A DNA stretch of 64,000 nucleotides from Epiperipatus broadwayi (taxonomy: Eukaryota > Onychophora > Udeonychophora > Euonychophora > Peripatidae), in NCBI GenBank assembly GCA_028023455.1, contig JAQFVV010012441.1, positions 7,961,750 to 8,025,749 of the forward strand, given 5' to 3'. This document shows, piece after piece, positions 11,773 through 23,459 of this stretch. The translations under genes and the position numbers were made by a program. A model generated the notes under the pieces. The model was not told the DNA's origin, ran no database searches, and saw only the letters and a program-made list of their open reading frames with translations. Position 1 is the stretch's first letter; the number at the start of each line of letters is the position of its first letter.

Positions 11773-12020
11773 GAGGCTAAACTCTCCATACAGTAGTGCC
11801 ACCAGTGCATGCCAGAGTAATCAATGGAGGGTTGCATTAGATTCTAAGATTGCAGTGCTCTCAAATCCAAGGCTCCTCACTGATGAAATTCAAGATGGAA
11901 ACTAATCTGGGGATATTGGATGAATAGGTGATAGATAGGGATTTTATGCACAAACCTTCTTCCATACATTGATTACTCTGGCTTGCACTGGTGGCGCTAT
12001 TGTATGGAGAGTTTAGCCTC
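11773..12020. mobile_element. 248-bp TIR element carrying a hammerhead motif
   Basis: The terminal inverted repeats are about 55 bp: GAGGCTAAACTCTCCATACA at the left and its reverse complement at the right (ending 12020), followed inward by GCCACCAGTGCATGCCAGAG. The interior has no coding capacity and holds a hammerhead core (11873-11914). A second, longer copy is at 26.67-27.16 kb, and degenerate relatives are at 6-7 kb. It is a non-autonomous element. The ribozyme suggests relation to Penelope-like elements, retrozymes or hammerhead SINEs rather than to a DNA transposon. Confidence 0.75.
11873..11914 (+). ncRNA. Type-I hammerhead ribozyme-like RNA (degenerate stems II/III)
   Basis: UCCUCA (11874-11879) can pair fully with UGGGGA (11908-11913) to make stem I. 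Between them are an intact CUGAUGA (11880-11886) and GAAA (11898-11901). Stem II and the palindromic stem III seen in the sister copy at 27.0 kb are eroded here. Confidence 0.6.
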
Positions 12021-13090
12021 TATGTATTAGAATTATTATTATTTCCATTTCTTTTATCCTGTAGTTTTTGAAATATTTTTGTTTCAAAAACAAAAAAAAA
12101 CTACAATCCTTTTTCTGGAACAAATTGGGAAAGATTAAAATCAGAAAGTGCTTACTCCTGCACTACCATTGTAAATCCTAGACTTATCATTTATAACAAA
12201 TATTTTTTTCTTTATTTTCTTTCGTCTAATTTTCTATTGTAGGCTTTACTTCCAACCTTTTATTAATTAGAGTTACATTACTCACAATGTTTTCTAACTT
12301 GTGTACATTTGTAATATTCTTAGAATTTTGCTTTTGATTTTATATCTTAATACAGTTCAATTCATATTTATGTAACCTAATCTTTTCATATATCCATAAA
12401 TTTAATTTTAAAAAGAAAATCATTCAGTGGTCTGATTGATTATAGAGAAATTTGCTGAGAGCCATAACTTTCAAATTCAATTCCTAAACACAGAAACACA
12501 ATTTGAACACCTCATTTGGACCTTGTACATCAAAAATATCCCTAAAAACTAGATATTTATAAGTCTGATTAATATGAATCTGTAGTCATCGCCCTACTAT
12601 TCATTTTAAAACAACTTTAAATAGACATCAGAGGGTAAACATCGGTAAAAATGAAGGCAATTCTGTTTATTAAATGCCACTTAAAATTATTTTAATTATA
12701 ACGTTATTTCATAATTTAAAACCAGTAAATTATAATTATTTCTCTACTAAAAAATAAGTTCCTTATAAAACCAAGTTATTTCAGATTCAAAACCTAACAA
12801 TATTTGAAATTTTCAGGCCATTAATGAAGATACAAAAGATAAGCTAAAAATGGCCATCCAAAGAAATAAAATTAATCAGAGATCAAGAAACTATACATAA
12901 ATTATTTATTATACCTTACAAAAAATTGTTTTTACAAACTGTCAATCCAATCTATCATTTACTGTGCTCAAATGTCACATGCTACTCTCTGAATTACTGG
13001 CCATTTGATTATTTTGCCCCACTCAGTTTAATACAGTGGTAAAGTGATGTAATGAGCATATAAATGAATTATGGCTTTATTAAATAGTAA
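12021..13090. other. AT-rich intergenic DNA, nothing recognised
   Basis: There is a local foldback of A/T runs near 12,075-12,105 and otherwise no supported feature. Confidence 0.4.
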
Positions 13091-13091
13091 C

Positions 13092-13275
13092 TTGATAAAT
13101 ATAAACCTATTCACAGAATGATCAAATAATGAAAATATTACCATGATAATTCACAAGTCAGATTCCTAAAGAGCGATTTTAAATTAAAGTTGCAAATATT
13201 GATAATATAAACCCATTCATGGAATAGCCAAGTATAATAATTCAAAGACCACATTCCTAAAACATCATTTTAAAT
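13092..13275. repeat. Degenerate tandem duplication (about 90-100 bp unit)
   Basis: TTGATAAATATAAACCTATTC...ATTCCTAAAGAGCGATTTTAAAT is followed directly by a second, diverged unit: TTGATAATATAAACCCATTC...ATTCCTAAAACATCATTTTAAAT. No coding content. Confidence 0.6.
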
Positions 13276-13279
13276 GAAC

Positions 13280-14640
13280 TACAGAAATATAGAGGAGGAA
13301 AATACAGAAGGCTTTTGATTGAGATTTCTGTCAAAAGTATATTTTTTTAATTTCTTTTTTCCAGATTGGAATCAGCCCATGAACTGTTAGCTCTAAATTT
13401 GCCACTCTTGCTAATTATGCTAAATCACGAAAAGCTAAATATATCAAAACATAGGTTTAACTGTAGGAACTCCCTTTGCTAAATAATTTCAATTCCTGAC
13501 TATTTTACCAGAGAACCATTAATAAAAGCCAAAAAACGAAATTATAGACAACAAATAACCCCAACAGTTAAACTTCACAACCTTAATATATTTCTGTTTA
13601 TTCAGACATACTTTTTCATGCATTTACGATGATGTTTAGTGTCAAAATAAAAAAGAATTAAAATTTTATTAATTGAATTAATAATATACAACGTTTATTT
13701 GATTTTCTTAATACCATTCCAAACCTATGTATATATAACTATTAAGTAGTCAAAACTTGTTCTAATAGACTGTGTGAAACACAGAAATCTTCACTCTAAA
13801 ATTAATTAAACATGAATTAAATGAGCAATTAAAAATGTCTGAACATTAACTTGTTGCATACTTCTAACTGGAATTAAAATCCAAAGTGGAACTAAAATTT
13901 TTTAACATAAATAAAAAAAATTCCATATAGTCTCAGGAATTTTTTTTTAAGAAGGCAGCGCAAAGTCGTGGTCAGTAATGAGATATATTTTTATACATTG
14001 AACAACCCATGCAGTTTGGAGAAGTTTGTGGAGCATCCAACTTGGGATAGGGAAGTTCCAGAATCAATTCTGATGAACACAGATCTGGCAGTCGGATTTC
14101 TTATGAACTCTCGAGCAATAAAGCCACATATGTATTTTTAAAAAAAAAATTTTTTTTCATCAACAGGCAATTTATTAGTCTAGATACTATTCCTGGAGGT
14201 GGAAAAGTTTTTACCCTGATGTCACCTATTTCAAGCCATTATTTCACTTTCACTATAGCTAAATCAATTAATTCTTCTTAGATAAAAATAGATTATTCTG
14301 AAATACAGACTGGATCTGATCTCTTTAAAACATAATAAAATAAAAATACCTCATTACGCCTTGGACCAGAATGAAATAATCAATTTAAATGTTATAGCGA
14401 ATTATCTTTCAATTCTGAATATACTTATCAAACCTAATAAATGCAAATCAACAACAATAATGCAGATAATACACAAAGTAAATGGCAAAACTACAAATTT
14501 GATGCTTAAGGTGCAATTAGAATATTTTATAAATCAAAAATCCTTAATTTTAAATCTCGATGATTACAAAATCTTCTATTCATGGCATCAACTTTAAATT
14601 CACCTAATGCCCACTCGTTTATTTACTATATAATGTCTTC
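13280..14640. other. AT-rich intergenic DNA
   Basis: A slightly GC-richer patch (about 13,960-14,130) looks repeat-like, but I could not assign it. A 78-codon open frame (14361-14597) shows no recognisable protein features. Confidence 0.35.
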
Positions 14641-14734
14641 TTTTTTTTTTTCATAGGTCAAATGCGTTGACCAGGAAGCAAACTCGGGCCAGCTGCTTGG
14701 AAGGCAGCTATGCTAACCGCTAGGCCACCAACGC
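14641..14734 (-). pseudogene. tRNA-Gly(UCC)-derived retropseudogene or SINE head
   Basis: The minus strand of 14664-14734 (71 nt) folds as a full cloverleaf. The 7-bp acceptor GCGTTGG/TCAACGC has one G-T pair, the D arm has GGTTAGCAT, and the anticodon stem-loop GCTGC-CTTCCAA-GCAGC places UCC as anticodon. Most of the body is that of a metazoan tRNA-Gly(UCC). The T arm is damaged: the T loop reads TTTGCTT instead of TTCGATT, and the stem has mismatches. ATTTGACCTATGA and an A-run follow, so this is a retroposed copy or a tRNA-Gly-headed SINE rather than a working gene. Confidence 0.75.
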
Positions 14735-14989
14735 TTGCCTTACTTTTGCTGATTTTAATTTATTAGTTTTGCTAAAGATGCTGAGCATCAAAAGCCAATT
14801 TAGTAAATAACTTTTGAATTAATTATCATGACGACTATTTAGTCTAAAAATCAATCAAATAATTAATTATTGTATTGTAATTAATATTTATGGCTATTAT
14901 TTTGATTTAATATCTTTATGTATCTATAATATATCTAAATTGGTAAACAGTCCTCAAATAGTCCACTGATGAGCAAAGACCTACCCAAA

Positions 14990-15220
14990 AAAACTCGTGT
15001 AGCACGATAGTGAGAAAAAGATATTACTCGCCAGATTTGCCAGGTGTTGGTGGAGATAGGAATTATTCTTTAGGTAATAATAAATAAATACCAATTTACT
15101 GACCAATATTGGATGGTTAGCTGAGGTGACTATAGATCATTTCCTGGAAAAAAAAAAAAAAGTTAAAACTCTGACTAAAATTGTAAAAATTCAAATTTGA
15201 ATGCAAGAGGCAGACAGGCG
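14990..15220 (+). repeat. Dispersed repeat related to 33.47-33.66 kb
   Basis: TTTACTGACCAAT, GGATGGTTAGCTGA and TGACTATAGATC resemble TTTACTGATCAAT, GAATGGCTAACTAC and TGACTATCTCT at 33.5 kb, each followed by an A-run. The class is unknown. It could be a SINE body. Confidence 0.4.
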
Positions 15221-15847
15221 GAATAGCTGCCATTGCGCGCATGGAAACCCTTGATATTTATGAGAAATAACTAACTATTTTACAAAGATATTAAATTCTG
15301 TTTGATAATAATACTTAAGAAATGCTTTTAGCATTGTTTAGACGGTTTCATACTTTTTTCATTAATTTTAATAATCAGTGTATAGGATTACCCTCTTGAA
15401 TTTTAATTACACAAATGATTTTTCTTTTTCTTTATGCTCTTCTTCCCACAGTTGCGAAATAAAGTTAATATTAAAAAAGAAAACGATGACAAAACAGCAT
15501 TAATCAGCAACTACTTTTATTTCAAAAATATTAATTCTCATATTAAGATCTTGAAATATCCATTTATCAATTGATTTCCTTTCACCTCGGCAGCGACAAA
15601 AAGGAACTCTCACCGACTCAACACCATTAAAATGTTTACATTCAAAGATACTTCTCATCCTGATGTGTTGTTTATCAGATTTTAAAATTTCATTTAACTA
15701 ATCAGGTGACTGTTAAGTTGATGCTTCAGTGGAGACATTTGTCAATTTAGAAAATTTAAGACAAGCAAACCTTGACCCAAGGATTGAAATAAAAATATTA
15801 AAAATTGTTAAATGATTAAGTGTGTGTTTACATATTTATATAAAGAT

Positions 15848-16600
15848 TTATATACTGCACGAAAATCTTATATCGTGTAGTTATCTGCCGTAGTGACAAT
15901 CTAGGGTTCAAATCTGATAAAATTTGAAAATTTCTCCAGTTGAATGAAGATTTCTAAGAAAATTTAGATATTTTTTTCCAGATAAGCAGTCAATTAATAG
16001 ATTTCCTGTTATTTTTTGCTAGAGAGTAGTAGTGTGAAAAAACTATTCAAAGCATCAGTTGACCTGCCTGGTAATATGGTTATTTGCCCTGCACTTTTTC
16101 TGTGGAGGGATACTGGTGAAATCTTTCTCCTGTATTGCCTAGTCTGAAAATTTTCAATAAATTATCCTATATATTAATTAGATTTTCATAGACATATATG
16201 TAAATATAAGAAATATTTACTGATCTGTGAAGAAAACTGCAGTTCAGCCAAAATACTTAAGAGAAGAAAATAAATTAAAAATTTTGTAAAGAATGTCAAA
16301 AAATGCATTATTGTAAACGATGAAGCAGGCTTAAATAGAGTAATACAGGACAAAGATCTCACCAGCAATCCTACACAAAAAACAGCAGAGGCAAAAAGGC
16401 ATTTTCCACAATACTATTCTCTAACAAAAAATAACATGGTCTATTAATTGAGTGAATTATCTGAAGAATTAAAAAAATCTAAACTTTCTTAGAAATCTCC
16501 AGCTAACTGGAGAAATTTTCAAATTTTATCAAATTTGATTCTTAGATTGTGGCCATGGCAGGTAACTACATGATATAAGACCTTTCTGCACTATATATTG
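15848..16600. repeat. 753-bp inverted-repeat element, copy 1
   Basis: The left arm (TATACTGCACGAAAATCTTATA..., GATAAAATTTGAAAATTTCTCCAG, TGACCTGCCTGG side) pairs with the right arm (CTGGAGAAATTTTCAAATTTTATC, TATAAGACC...TGCACTATATA), centred near 16.2 kb. Close to the centre the plus strand reads CTGTGAAGA...CAGCCAAAATACTTAAG (16225-16260), resembling the hammerhead-like core of the 7.5 and 9.1-kb elements. A related half-length copy is at 17.46-17.91 kb. Confidence 0.65.
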
Positions 16601-16829
16601 CAAGTTTTTTTTTGTTTTTACCAGTGCATCTTTCACTTTTAGTTCAATCATATCACAACCATCATTCAACCTAAAGTCAGACGAAACTATCTCACACTAT
16701 AGATACATTAGAAACACACTTTTTCAAGTAATTCACATAGCACATGTTACAATTTAACTTTATATACACATAGTTTTTAGAGATACTTAAACTTAACTTC
16801 ATACAGTATGTATTTAAATAGATATCAAA

Positions 16830-16831
<2 letters not shown>

Positions 16832-16926
<95 letters not shown>
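16832..16926. repeat. (AT)n microsatellite
   Basis: About 95 bp of alternating TA, broken once near 16,887 by AGTA. Confidence 0.95.
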
Positions 16927-16927
<1 letters not shown>

Positions 16928-17139
16928 CAAATTACTATACTTGAATTGACAGGTTTCAATTTTTTTCCTTTTAAACTTTGATAAAATCGCTTATGGAAAT
17001 ATGAGACAAAGGATATATTTGGGCTATGAATAATATCTAGACTATTAATATATATCCATAAATGATTTGTATCAAAGTTATAATGCAGAAAATTTAAAAC
17101 TTGTCAATTAAACTGTAGTAATTTGCTATCTCTATGTAT

Positions 17140-17300
17140 ACTGAATAAATGATGAAGATATGTGTAAGACATTGTGATCTGGTCCAACTTATGAGTGTTG
17201 GTTCAGCACAAAAGGTGCATCTTAAGGATCATTTATCTTTTTCACATGTCTTTGATCATATGTTTCAGCAATGTGTGAGAGACTAGAAGTTTGAAATATA
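17140..17300 (+). repeat. Hammerhead-SINE family, degenerate fragment
   Basis: GTGATCTGGTCCAAC, TGAGTGTTGGTTCAGCAC, GGATCATTTATC and TTTTCACATG match, in order, the minus strand of 42.42-42.66 kb. The ribozyme region (17184-17227) has CUUAUGA for CUGAUGA, a stem II of GUGUU/AGCAC, and AAAA for GAAA, so it is inactive. The left boundary is unclear. Confidence 0.55.
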
Positions 17301-17461
17301 TTTAAAACACACTTTGTATGAAGTTAAATTTAAGTATCTCTAAAAATAATATGTATATGAAGCTAATTTATTAAGAAATTCTGACTACTGGGCTGATGGA
17401 TGATGGTGATAGGATTGATCTAAAGGTTAAAGATGTATTGATAAAAACAGAAAACTTACAA

Positions 17462-17915
17462 ATATATACTGCATGAAGGTCTTATATCATGTAGTTATCT
17501 GACATGGCCACAGCCTGAGATTCAAATCTGATAAAATCTAAAAAATTCTCAGCTAAAGATTTCTAAGAAAGGTGATATCCCATCCTGATAACTGGATCAA
17601 TTAATAGATTTTCCTGTTATTTTTGCTAAAGAATAGTAAGTAATGTGGAAAAACCATCCAAAGTGTCAAACAGTTGACCAGCATGTTGATAATGACTTTA
17701 ATGTTTTTCTGCAGAAGGATGCAGATGAAATTTTTGTCCTGTATTACTTGGTTTAAAGCTGCTTTATCTTTTACAATAATCCAACTTCTATTACATTCTT
17801 TGCAAAAGTTTTCCTCTTTTAAGTATTTTGGCTAAACTGTGGTTTTCTTAATAGATTTGTAAATATTTTTATATTTATTGCATATGTCTGTGAAAATCTT
17901 CTAATTAATATATAT
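17462..17915. repeat. Inverted-repeat family of 15.8 kb, copy 2 (single arm plus centre)
   Basis: TATACTGCATGAAGGTCTTATA, ATGTAGTTATCTGACATGG, TTCAAATCTGATAAAATCT, ATTTCTAAGAAA, TTCCTGTTATTTTTGCTA and TGTCTGTGAAAATCTTCTAAT follow the same order as in the 15.85-16.2 kb arm. Diverged, no coding content. Confidence 0.6.
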
Positions 17916-18458
17916 AAAATAACTTATAATTTTCAGGATCATTCATATAAAATCTTAAAAATCTAAATATATTTAAAAAAATGAAAATTTAATTCATTAT
18001 ACTGCTTTTTCAAATACTTAAATAAATCACGCAATATAAATAAATGTTATAGCAGCAATAATACAGAAAAGCTTTTTTTTTTTTGGCAATTTTTTATTTA
18101 TTTATGAAAGAACAAAAGAAGATAATAATGCAATTAATAGAAGAGATGATAAATCTGCATTATGTATTCATTATAGATTGGGTAAAAAAATTATAAAACC
18201 TTTAAACTATATTAAAAAATCTAATAAAAGGAAAATATATGAAACAAATTATATTGACTATAACAAGCATAACTGTACGAATATATATTATATAAAACAT
18301 CAATTAATTTAACTAATATTTAGATAATGAAAAATGAATGGAAAAATATATAATATATATTTATTCAAGGTTTTTTTTTCTTCCTTGTACATATTGTATT
18401 ATTGTTATTATTGGTTCTTGATAATTGTATATATAAAAAAGGTAAAAGTTTCTATGCA

Positions 18459-18460
<2 letters not shown>

Positions 18461-18502
<42 letters not shown>

Positions 18503-18531
18503 TATCCATATATATATATATATATATATAT
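18461..18531. repeat. (AT)n microsatellite with GCATATCC interruption
   Basis: Two AT runs are separated by GCATATCC. The peptide frames across it are low-complexity artefacts. Confidence 0.9.
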
Positions 18532-19337
18532 GGATAACTTTACTGAGAAGCTATATATATTGGGTGAGGGAGGGGACATATTTTTTCTTTTAATTTAAAA
18601 ATAAAATAAAAGATTACATCAGAAGGGTAAAAAAAAAAAGTCAAACCTACACATTTATATTCAAAAGTTTAAAATGTTAATAAGCTTTTGAGGAAGTTAT
18701 TATAAAAGTTATATTAGAATAGTGATGGTGAATGTATGGCACACGTGCCACAGATGGCATGTTCAATTTTTTTACTGGCACATGAACTATTTATATATTA
18801 CAATTTTCTTCAATATTTTTTTGATGCTAAAATCTGTACTAATAAAAATTTACTGTAAACTAAAGGTAAAATAAATAAATACAATATTATATTAGCATTC
18901 AATTTACAATTGAACTCTGATTAGAAGCAATAAATTATGATACTTTAAGTCAAATAAAGTGGTACCGGTATACTGTGGTATCTATTATTCTATAAACCTG
19001 TCAAATGATTCCAATAAAACTAGAAAGTAAACTCAATAAAATATTTTATAACTCTTTGAAGTATTTTTTTTCAAATCTAAAGTAAAAGTAATAAAATGTT
19101 TTTCTGTTCTAATCTTTTTTGATTTAAATATGTTGACACCATTCATTTTTTTAATGTAATCAAAATCGTGAACAAAGGAATGAAATGCTGTAATCAACAC
19201 CATCAAATGATGTTTTTTTTTTTTTGCTTGAAGTTTTGCTGTAAAAGTGAAATGATAAATCTTTGATTTATAAAATTATTAAAGCTCATTTAAATTTACT
19301 TTTAAATAAATTTGTTACCATTATATTAATATGACTA

Positions 19338-21181
19338 GTGAAAATAAAAAAACAAAAATTATCAAGCAGTAGAGAATTTCAAAATTGGTGGACTGATGAG
19401 TATGGAATGATTAACAAAGGCACCAGGGTAGTATGTGTTTTATATTCTGGAACAGTTGTATTGAGAACATCATTGGTAAAATGGCATTATGAGACCAATC
19501 ATAAATCGCTCTGTGAAAAAAGTAAAGATGAACAAAAAGAATATATTGCCCAAGCATTTAAAAATATAAATATTCATCAACATCTATAATGAAATTTATT
19601 GAAAATCATTCAAATATAACTGCTGCTAGTTTTTTTTATTTCAAATGTAATTGCCAAACATGGGAAACCTTTTAATGATGGAGAATATATGAAAGAAGCT
19701 TGGATGAAATGTGCACCAGTTCTTTTTGAAGATTTTGAAAACAAAGCAAAAATTATTCAGAGCATAAAAGATTTATCATTGGCTAGAAATACAGTTAAAG
19801 AAAAAATCCTGCAAATGGCTAACAACATAACTTACCAACAAAAAAGAGATATAAAATCTTCTAGTTTAATTTCTCTCTGCCTTGATGAAAGTACAGACAT
19901 AAATGGATCAGCTCATTTGGCTATTTTTATTTGCTATTGTGTTGGGAATAATATCAAAGAAGAATTGATCAGTTTAACCTCATTAGTAACAACAACAAAA
20001 GGAATAGATATTTGCAACATAGATGTTGCCAAAATTGTATCAGTAACTACAGATGGTGCTTATGACTGGAAAAGAAAATAGTTTTCTCACTTTATTTACC
20101 AACCATATTGGACATTCAATTTTGGGTTTTCATTGCATTATACATCAGCAGGTTTTATGCATGAAGGCCAGCTTTAAGCCACTGGATGATGTTATGAACA
20201 TTGTGACTAAGTTAATCAATTTTATATCTACACATTGAGTGAGATAAACTCAGTATACTATGGTTTACTTATGTACAACAATGTCCATGGTTAAGTTGAG
20301 GAAAAGTTCTTCAAAGATTCATTGAGTGTTTAAAAGAAATTAGACTGTTTTTACATAATGAGAAAATCATTGAAAAATATAATGAATTAATGGATGTTGA
20401 ATGGCTTTCAAAATTAATGTTTTTTACTGATATGTGTTCACATCTAAATGAATTAAATGTGAAACTGCAAGGTTATAATAAGACAATTGTTGTCATGTTT
20501 GATTTGATCAAAGCATTTGAAGTTAAATTACAAATTTTCAACCATGATATTATTTCTTACACCTTCAAATATTTTCCAAATCTAAAAAAGTTCTTGACTG
20601 ATTTAGAATCTCATGAGAAACCAGATCAAGTAAAATTGACACAAGACTTTTGTGCTGTTATTCAATCAATAATTGATGAATTTTCTTTAAGATTTACACA
20701 GTTCAGACAATTTTCAGAAATATCAAAAATTTATTTTATACCCAGACATAACATCAATGGATAGTCTCAAGTTAGAAATTTTTGAGTGGCTTAATTTGAA
20801 AGATATGGAAATGCAATCAGTCGATTTTCAATCCAGTTCTATATGGAAACAGAAATTTGTTGACTTGAGGAATGAGTTAGAAACAATGGAAAATGATCGA
20901 TTATTGGATATATGTAAAAAGAAGAGGAACTATTGACTGCCTGGAATGCTATTCTTGAAACATTTAATTGTTTAAAAAAATTAGCGACTGCTATATTATC
21001 AATTTTTCCCTCTACATATGCATGTGAATCATTGTTTTCAGAAACGAATTTAATTAAAGACAGTTTGAGAAATAGAATGACAGATGAATCTAGTTCACCA
21101 TGTACATTATTAAAAATGACAAAATATGAACCAGAAATAAAATATTTGGCATCCAATGTACAACAGCAAAAATCTCATTAA
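19338..21181 (+). pseudogene. hAT transposase pseudogene (GTF2IRD2/ZBED5-like)
   Basis: Five open segments in order (19338-19589, 19689-20081, 20053-20238, 20390-20764, 20933-21181) cover most of an hAT transposase of about 600 residues. Segment 1 has a BED-finger remnant ending WHYETNH, with one zinc-binding cysteine apparently lost (CVLY). Segment 2 has the first catalytic aspartate in SLCLDESTD and continues with EELISLTSL and VSVTTDGA. Segment 3 has GFHCIIHQ. The last has the C-terminal hAT dimerisation domain (CESLFSETNLIKDSLRNRM). Frameshifts and stops separate the segments, so no functional protein is made. Domestication is unlikely. Confidence 0.85.
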
Positions 21182-21431
21182 ATAATACCTATTTATGTTG
21201 ATTTTATATGTTTATTTCCAAAATTTTGTTTTAATTACTATTAATTTTTAACTATTACATTTTATTCAACTTGTGCTCTTCTAAATAAATATCGTTCACT
21301 TGTATTTAGCCTATTTAGAAATTTTGCTTAATTATTATTGTTATTATTATTTTGTTTATATTATATTTTTGGCACGCACACGTAAAAGATGATGAAAATA
21401 TTTTAAAAAAATTGAATCATGCAAAAATCAA

Positions 21432-21547
21432 TACGTTGTTAGCCGAGAGGTCAGCACAGCCGCCTTGCAAGCACGCAGTTGTTTGCAGACGGTTGTTGCG
21501 GGTTCGCCTCCCGGCCGATACTATGACATATGGAAAAAAAAAAAAAA
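21432..21547 (+). repeat. tRNA-derived SINE, copy 2
   Basis: TTAGCCGAGAGGTCA (A box) and GCGGGTTCGCCTCCCGG (B box in a good T arm) are followed by CTATGACATATGG and a 14-nt A tail. It shares head and tail with the 10.2-kb copy. It sits inside the 3' part of the hAT element and so was inserted later. Confidence 0.8.
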
Positions 21548-21889
21548 GTTGAAAAATACTTCAACTTGCACTATAAGAAAAAGTGCAATGAAATAATAAA
21601 GTTAGTCAGAGAAGAAAGAAAAATAAATGATTAGACGATCAGCACAGATACAGAAAAATATCGTAGCATTTGGAAAGCCTAGTGGAGTACAGTTTCCACT
21701 TTCATTGCTCTTCAATGAGACTTGTTAGAAAGGGCGTGTGTCTTAGGTTTGCAATGTTTTAAATGCTGTTTTACCTTTGTTTTGTTTTAATTTAAGCAAA
21801 AATTTACAAAATCTTACAGATTTCACTCTAGGTTGAGGACTTCACAACTTAATGGCACATTGGTTTTTAAAAAGTGTAAAGTATATAAT

Positions 21890-23138
21890 TCTAATTATAA
21901 CACAAATAATGGAATGTCATAGCTATATAATATTCCCTATTTGGGGGAATGCCATATATAGTCAAATTCATTTAATCTACTATTAACATACAAATATTAT
22001 TATTTATTAACATTATTATAATATCAGAAGTATGTAAAACAAATAAACATTATTTGGTTTGATTTCACTGAAAAAATACGAACGTATTTCATGCATAATA
22101 AAATTCAAAAATTGAGATTTCTAATTAAACATGATAACTAAAGGCTAATTATATTTTTGAAACTCTTTCCACATTATTATTTATTTACTTTTTATTAACT
22201 TACCAAAATAAAACAAATTTATATTTTGTTTATATTACAAAAATGAAATCCAATTAGCACATCTAAATATAAGTGAAATATCAAATAAAGAAAACAAAAT
22301 GTCATTCCAAATCAATATTTTTCAGAGTTGACATTTACAAAAACGAATTATGATTTTTGCGTGAAAGTATATAAAAGTACGGGGGTGTCATTACTAGCAA
22401 CCACTCACAAGCGCGAATAGCCTTCGAACTCCATAAGAACAAAAAAAATTGAGAAAGAACAAAAGTTAAATTTGAGTTTTGTGATATAAACTATTTGAAT
22501 TAATTTCTTTTGCAGCAAACTTTTCTTCGTGAAAGACTTCATCATCTTGCTTAATTGTAACTCTTTATTGTATCCTCGTTATCATCATAAAAAAATATGG
22601 CCATTCTAATTCTGGAATTGGGGGGGATAAATAATAAAAACTTAGAAAACAAAAACAAAAAATACTGTAGCCAGAATCGTCTTTGTAATTAAAAGAATAA
22701 AAATATAGTTGCACAAACACACAATCCACGATCGATAGCACGATAGACTTTATGATAAGGACTTGTATTAACCTAACTGAATAAAAATAATAAAGTAAAA
22801 AAAAAAAGAACTGAAAAAAATGAGAGAAAAAACCCAGTAATTCAGCAACATTAATAACAATCGTTAGTAAATAAAATTAAGACGAAAATAATTCTTTCGA
22901 CTTTCATTCAATCATACATTTCCCTTGCTAAGCACTTAATTAGGAAAATATGTTTTAACAAAATGTATAAGGTATCCAAAAATATGCACATATTTTAATC
23001 AATGCACAAAATACAAGAAAGTAAAAAAGTTACAATGATATTATAACGAATTTTTATATATATACGTGAATGTGATTCCTAGCATAGTTTTAATAAATAT
23101 ATATATAAAAAGTAAACAATCTTAGAACATGACCCAGA
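21890..23138. other. AT-rich intergenic DNA, nothing recognised
   Basis: No supported gene. A locally GC-richer patch at 22,375-22,435 has no assignable motif. Confidence 0.4.
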
Positions 23139-23454
<316 letters not shown>

Positions 23455-23459
23455 ACTAC

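Larger units (their letters stand above)
18720..21880 (+). mobile_element. Decayed hAT transposon (GTF2IRD2/ZBED-like)
   Basis: The left end TAGTGATGGTGAATGTATGG (from 18720), followed by CACGTGCCACAGATGGCA, has the form of hAT (Charlie-group) termini. The proposed right end is eroded: AATGGCACATTGG then TTTTTAAAAAG (21851-21875) resembles the usual subterminal sequence. No convincing 8-bp target duplication was found, so the right boundary is approximate. The interior holds a broken transposase (19338-21181) and a later SINE insertion (21432-21547). Confidence 0.7.

Noticed and set aside
14641-14734. A functional tRNA-Gly gene
   Set aside because: T-loop and T-stem changes and an immediate A-tail argue for a retropseudogene or SINE.
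18334-18593. Open frames with Ile-Tyr repeats near 18.4 kb
   Set aside because: Translation of the (AT)n microsatellite.
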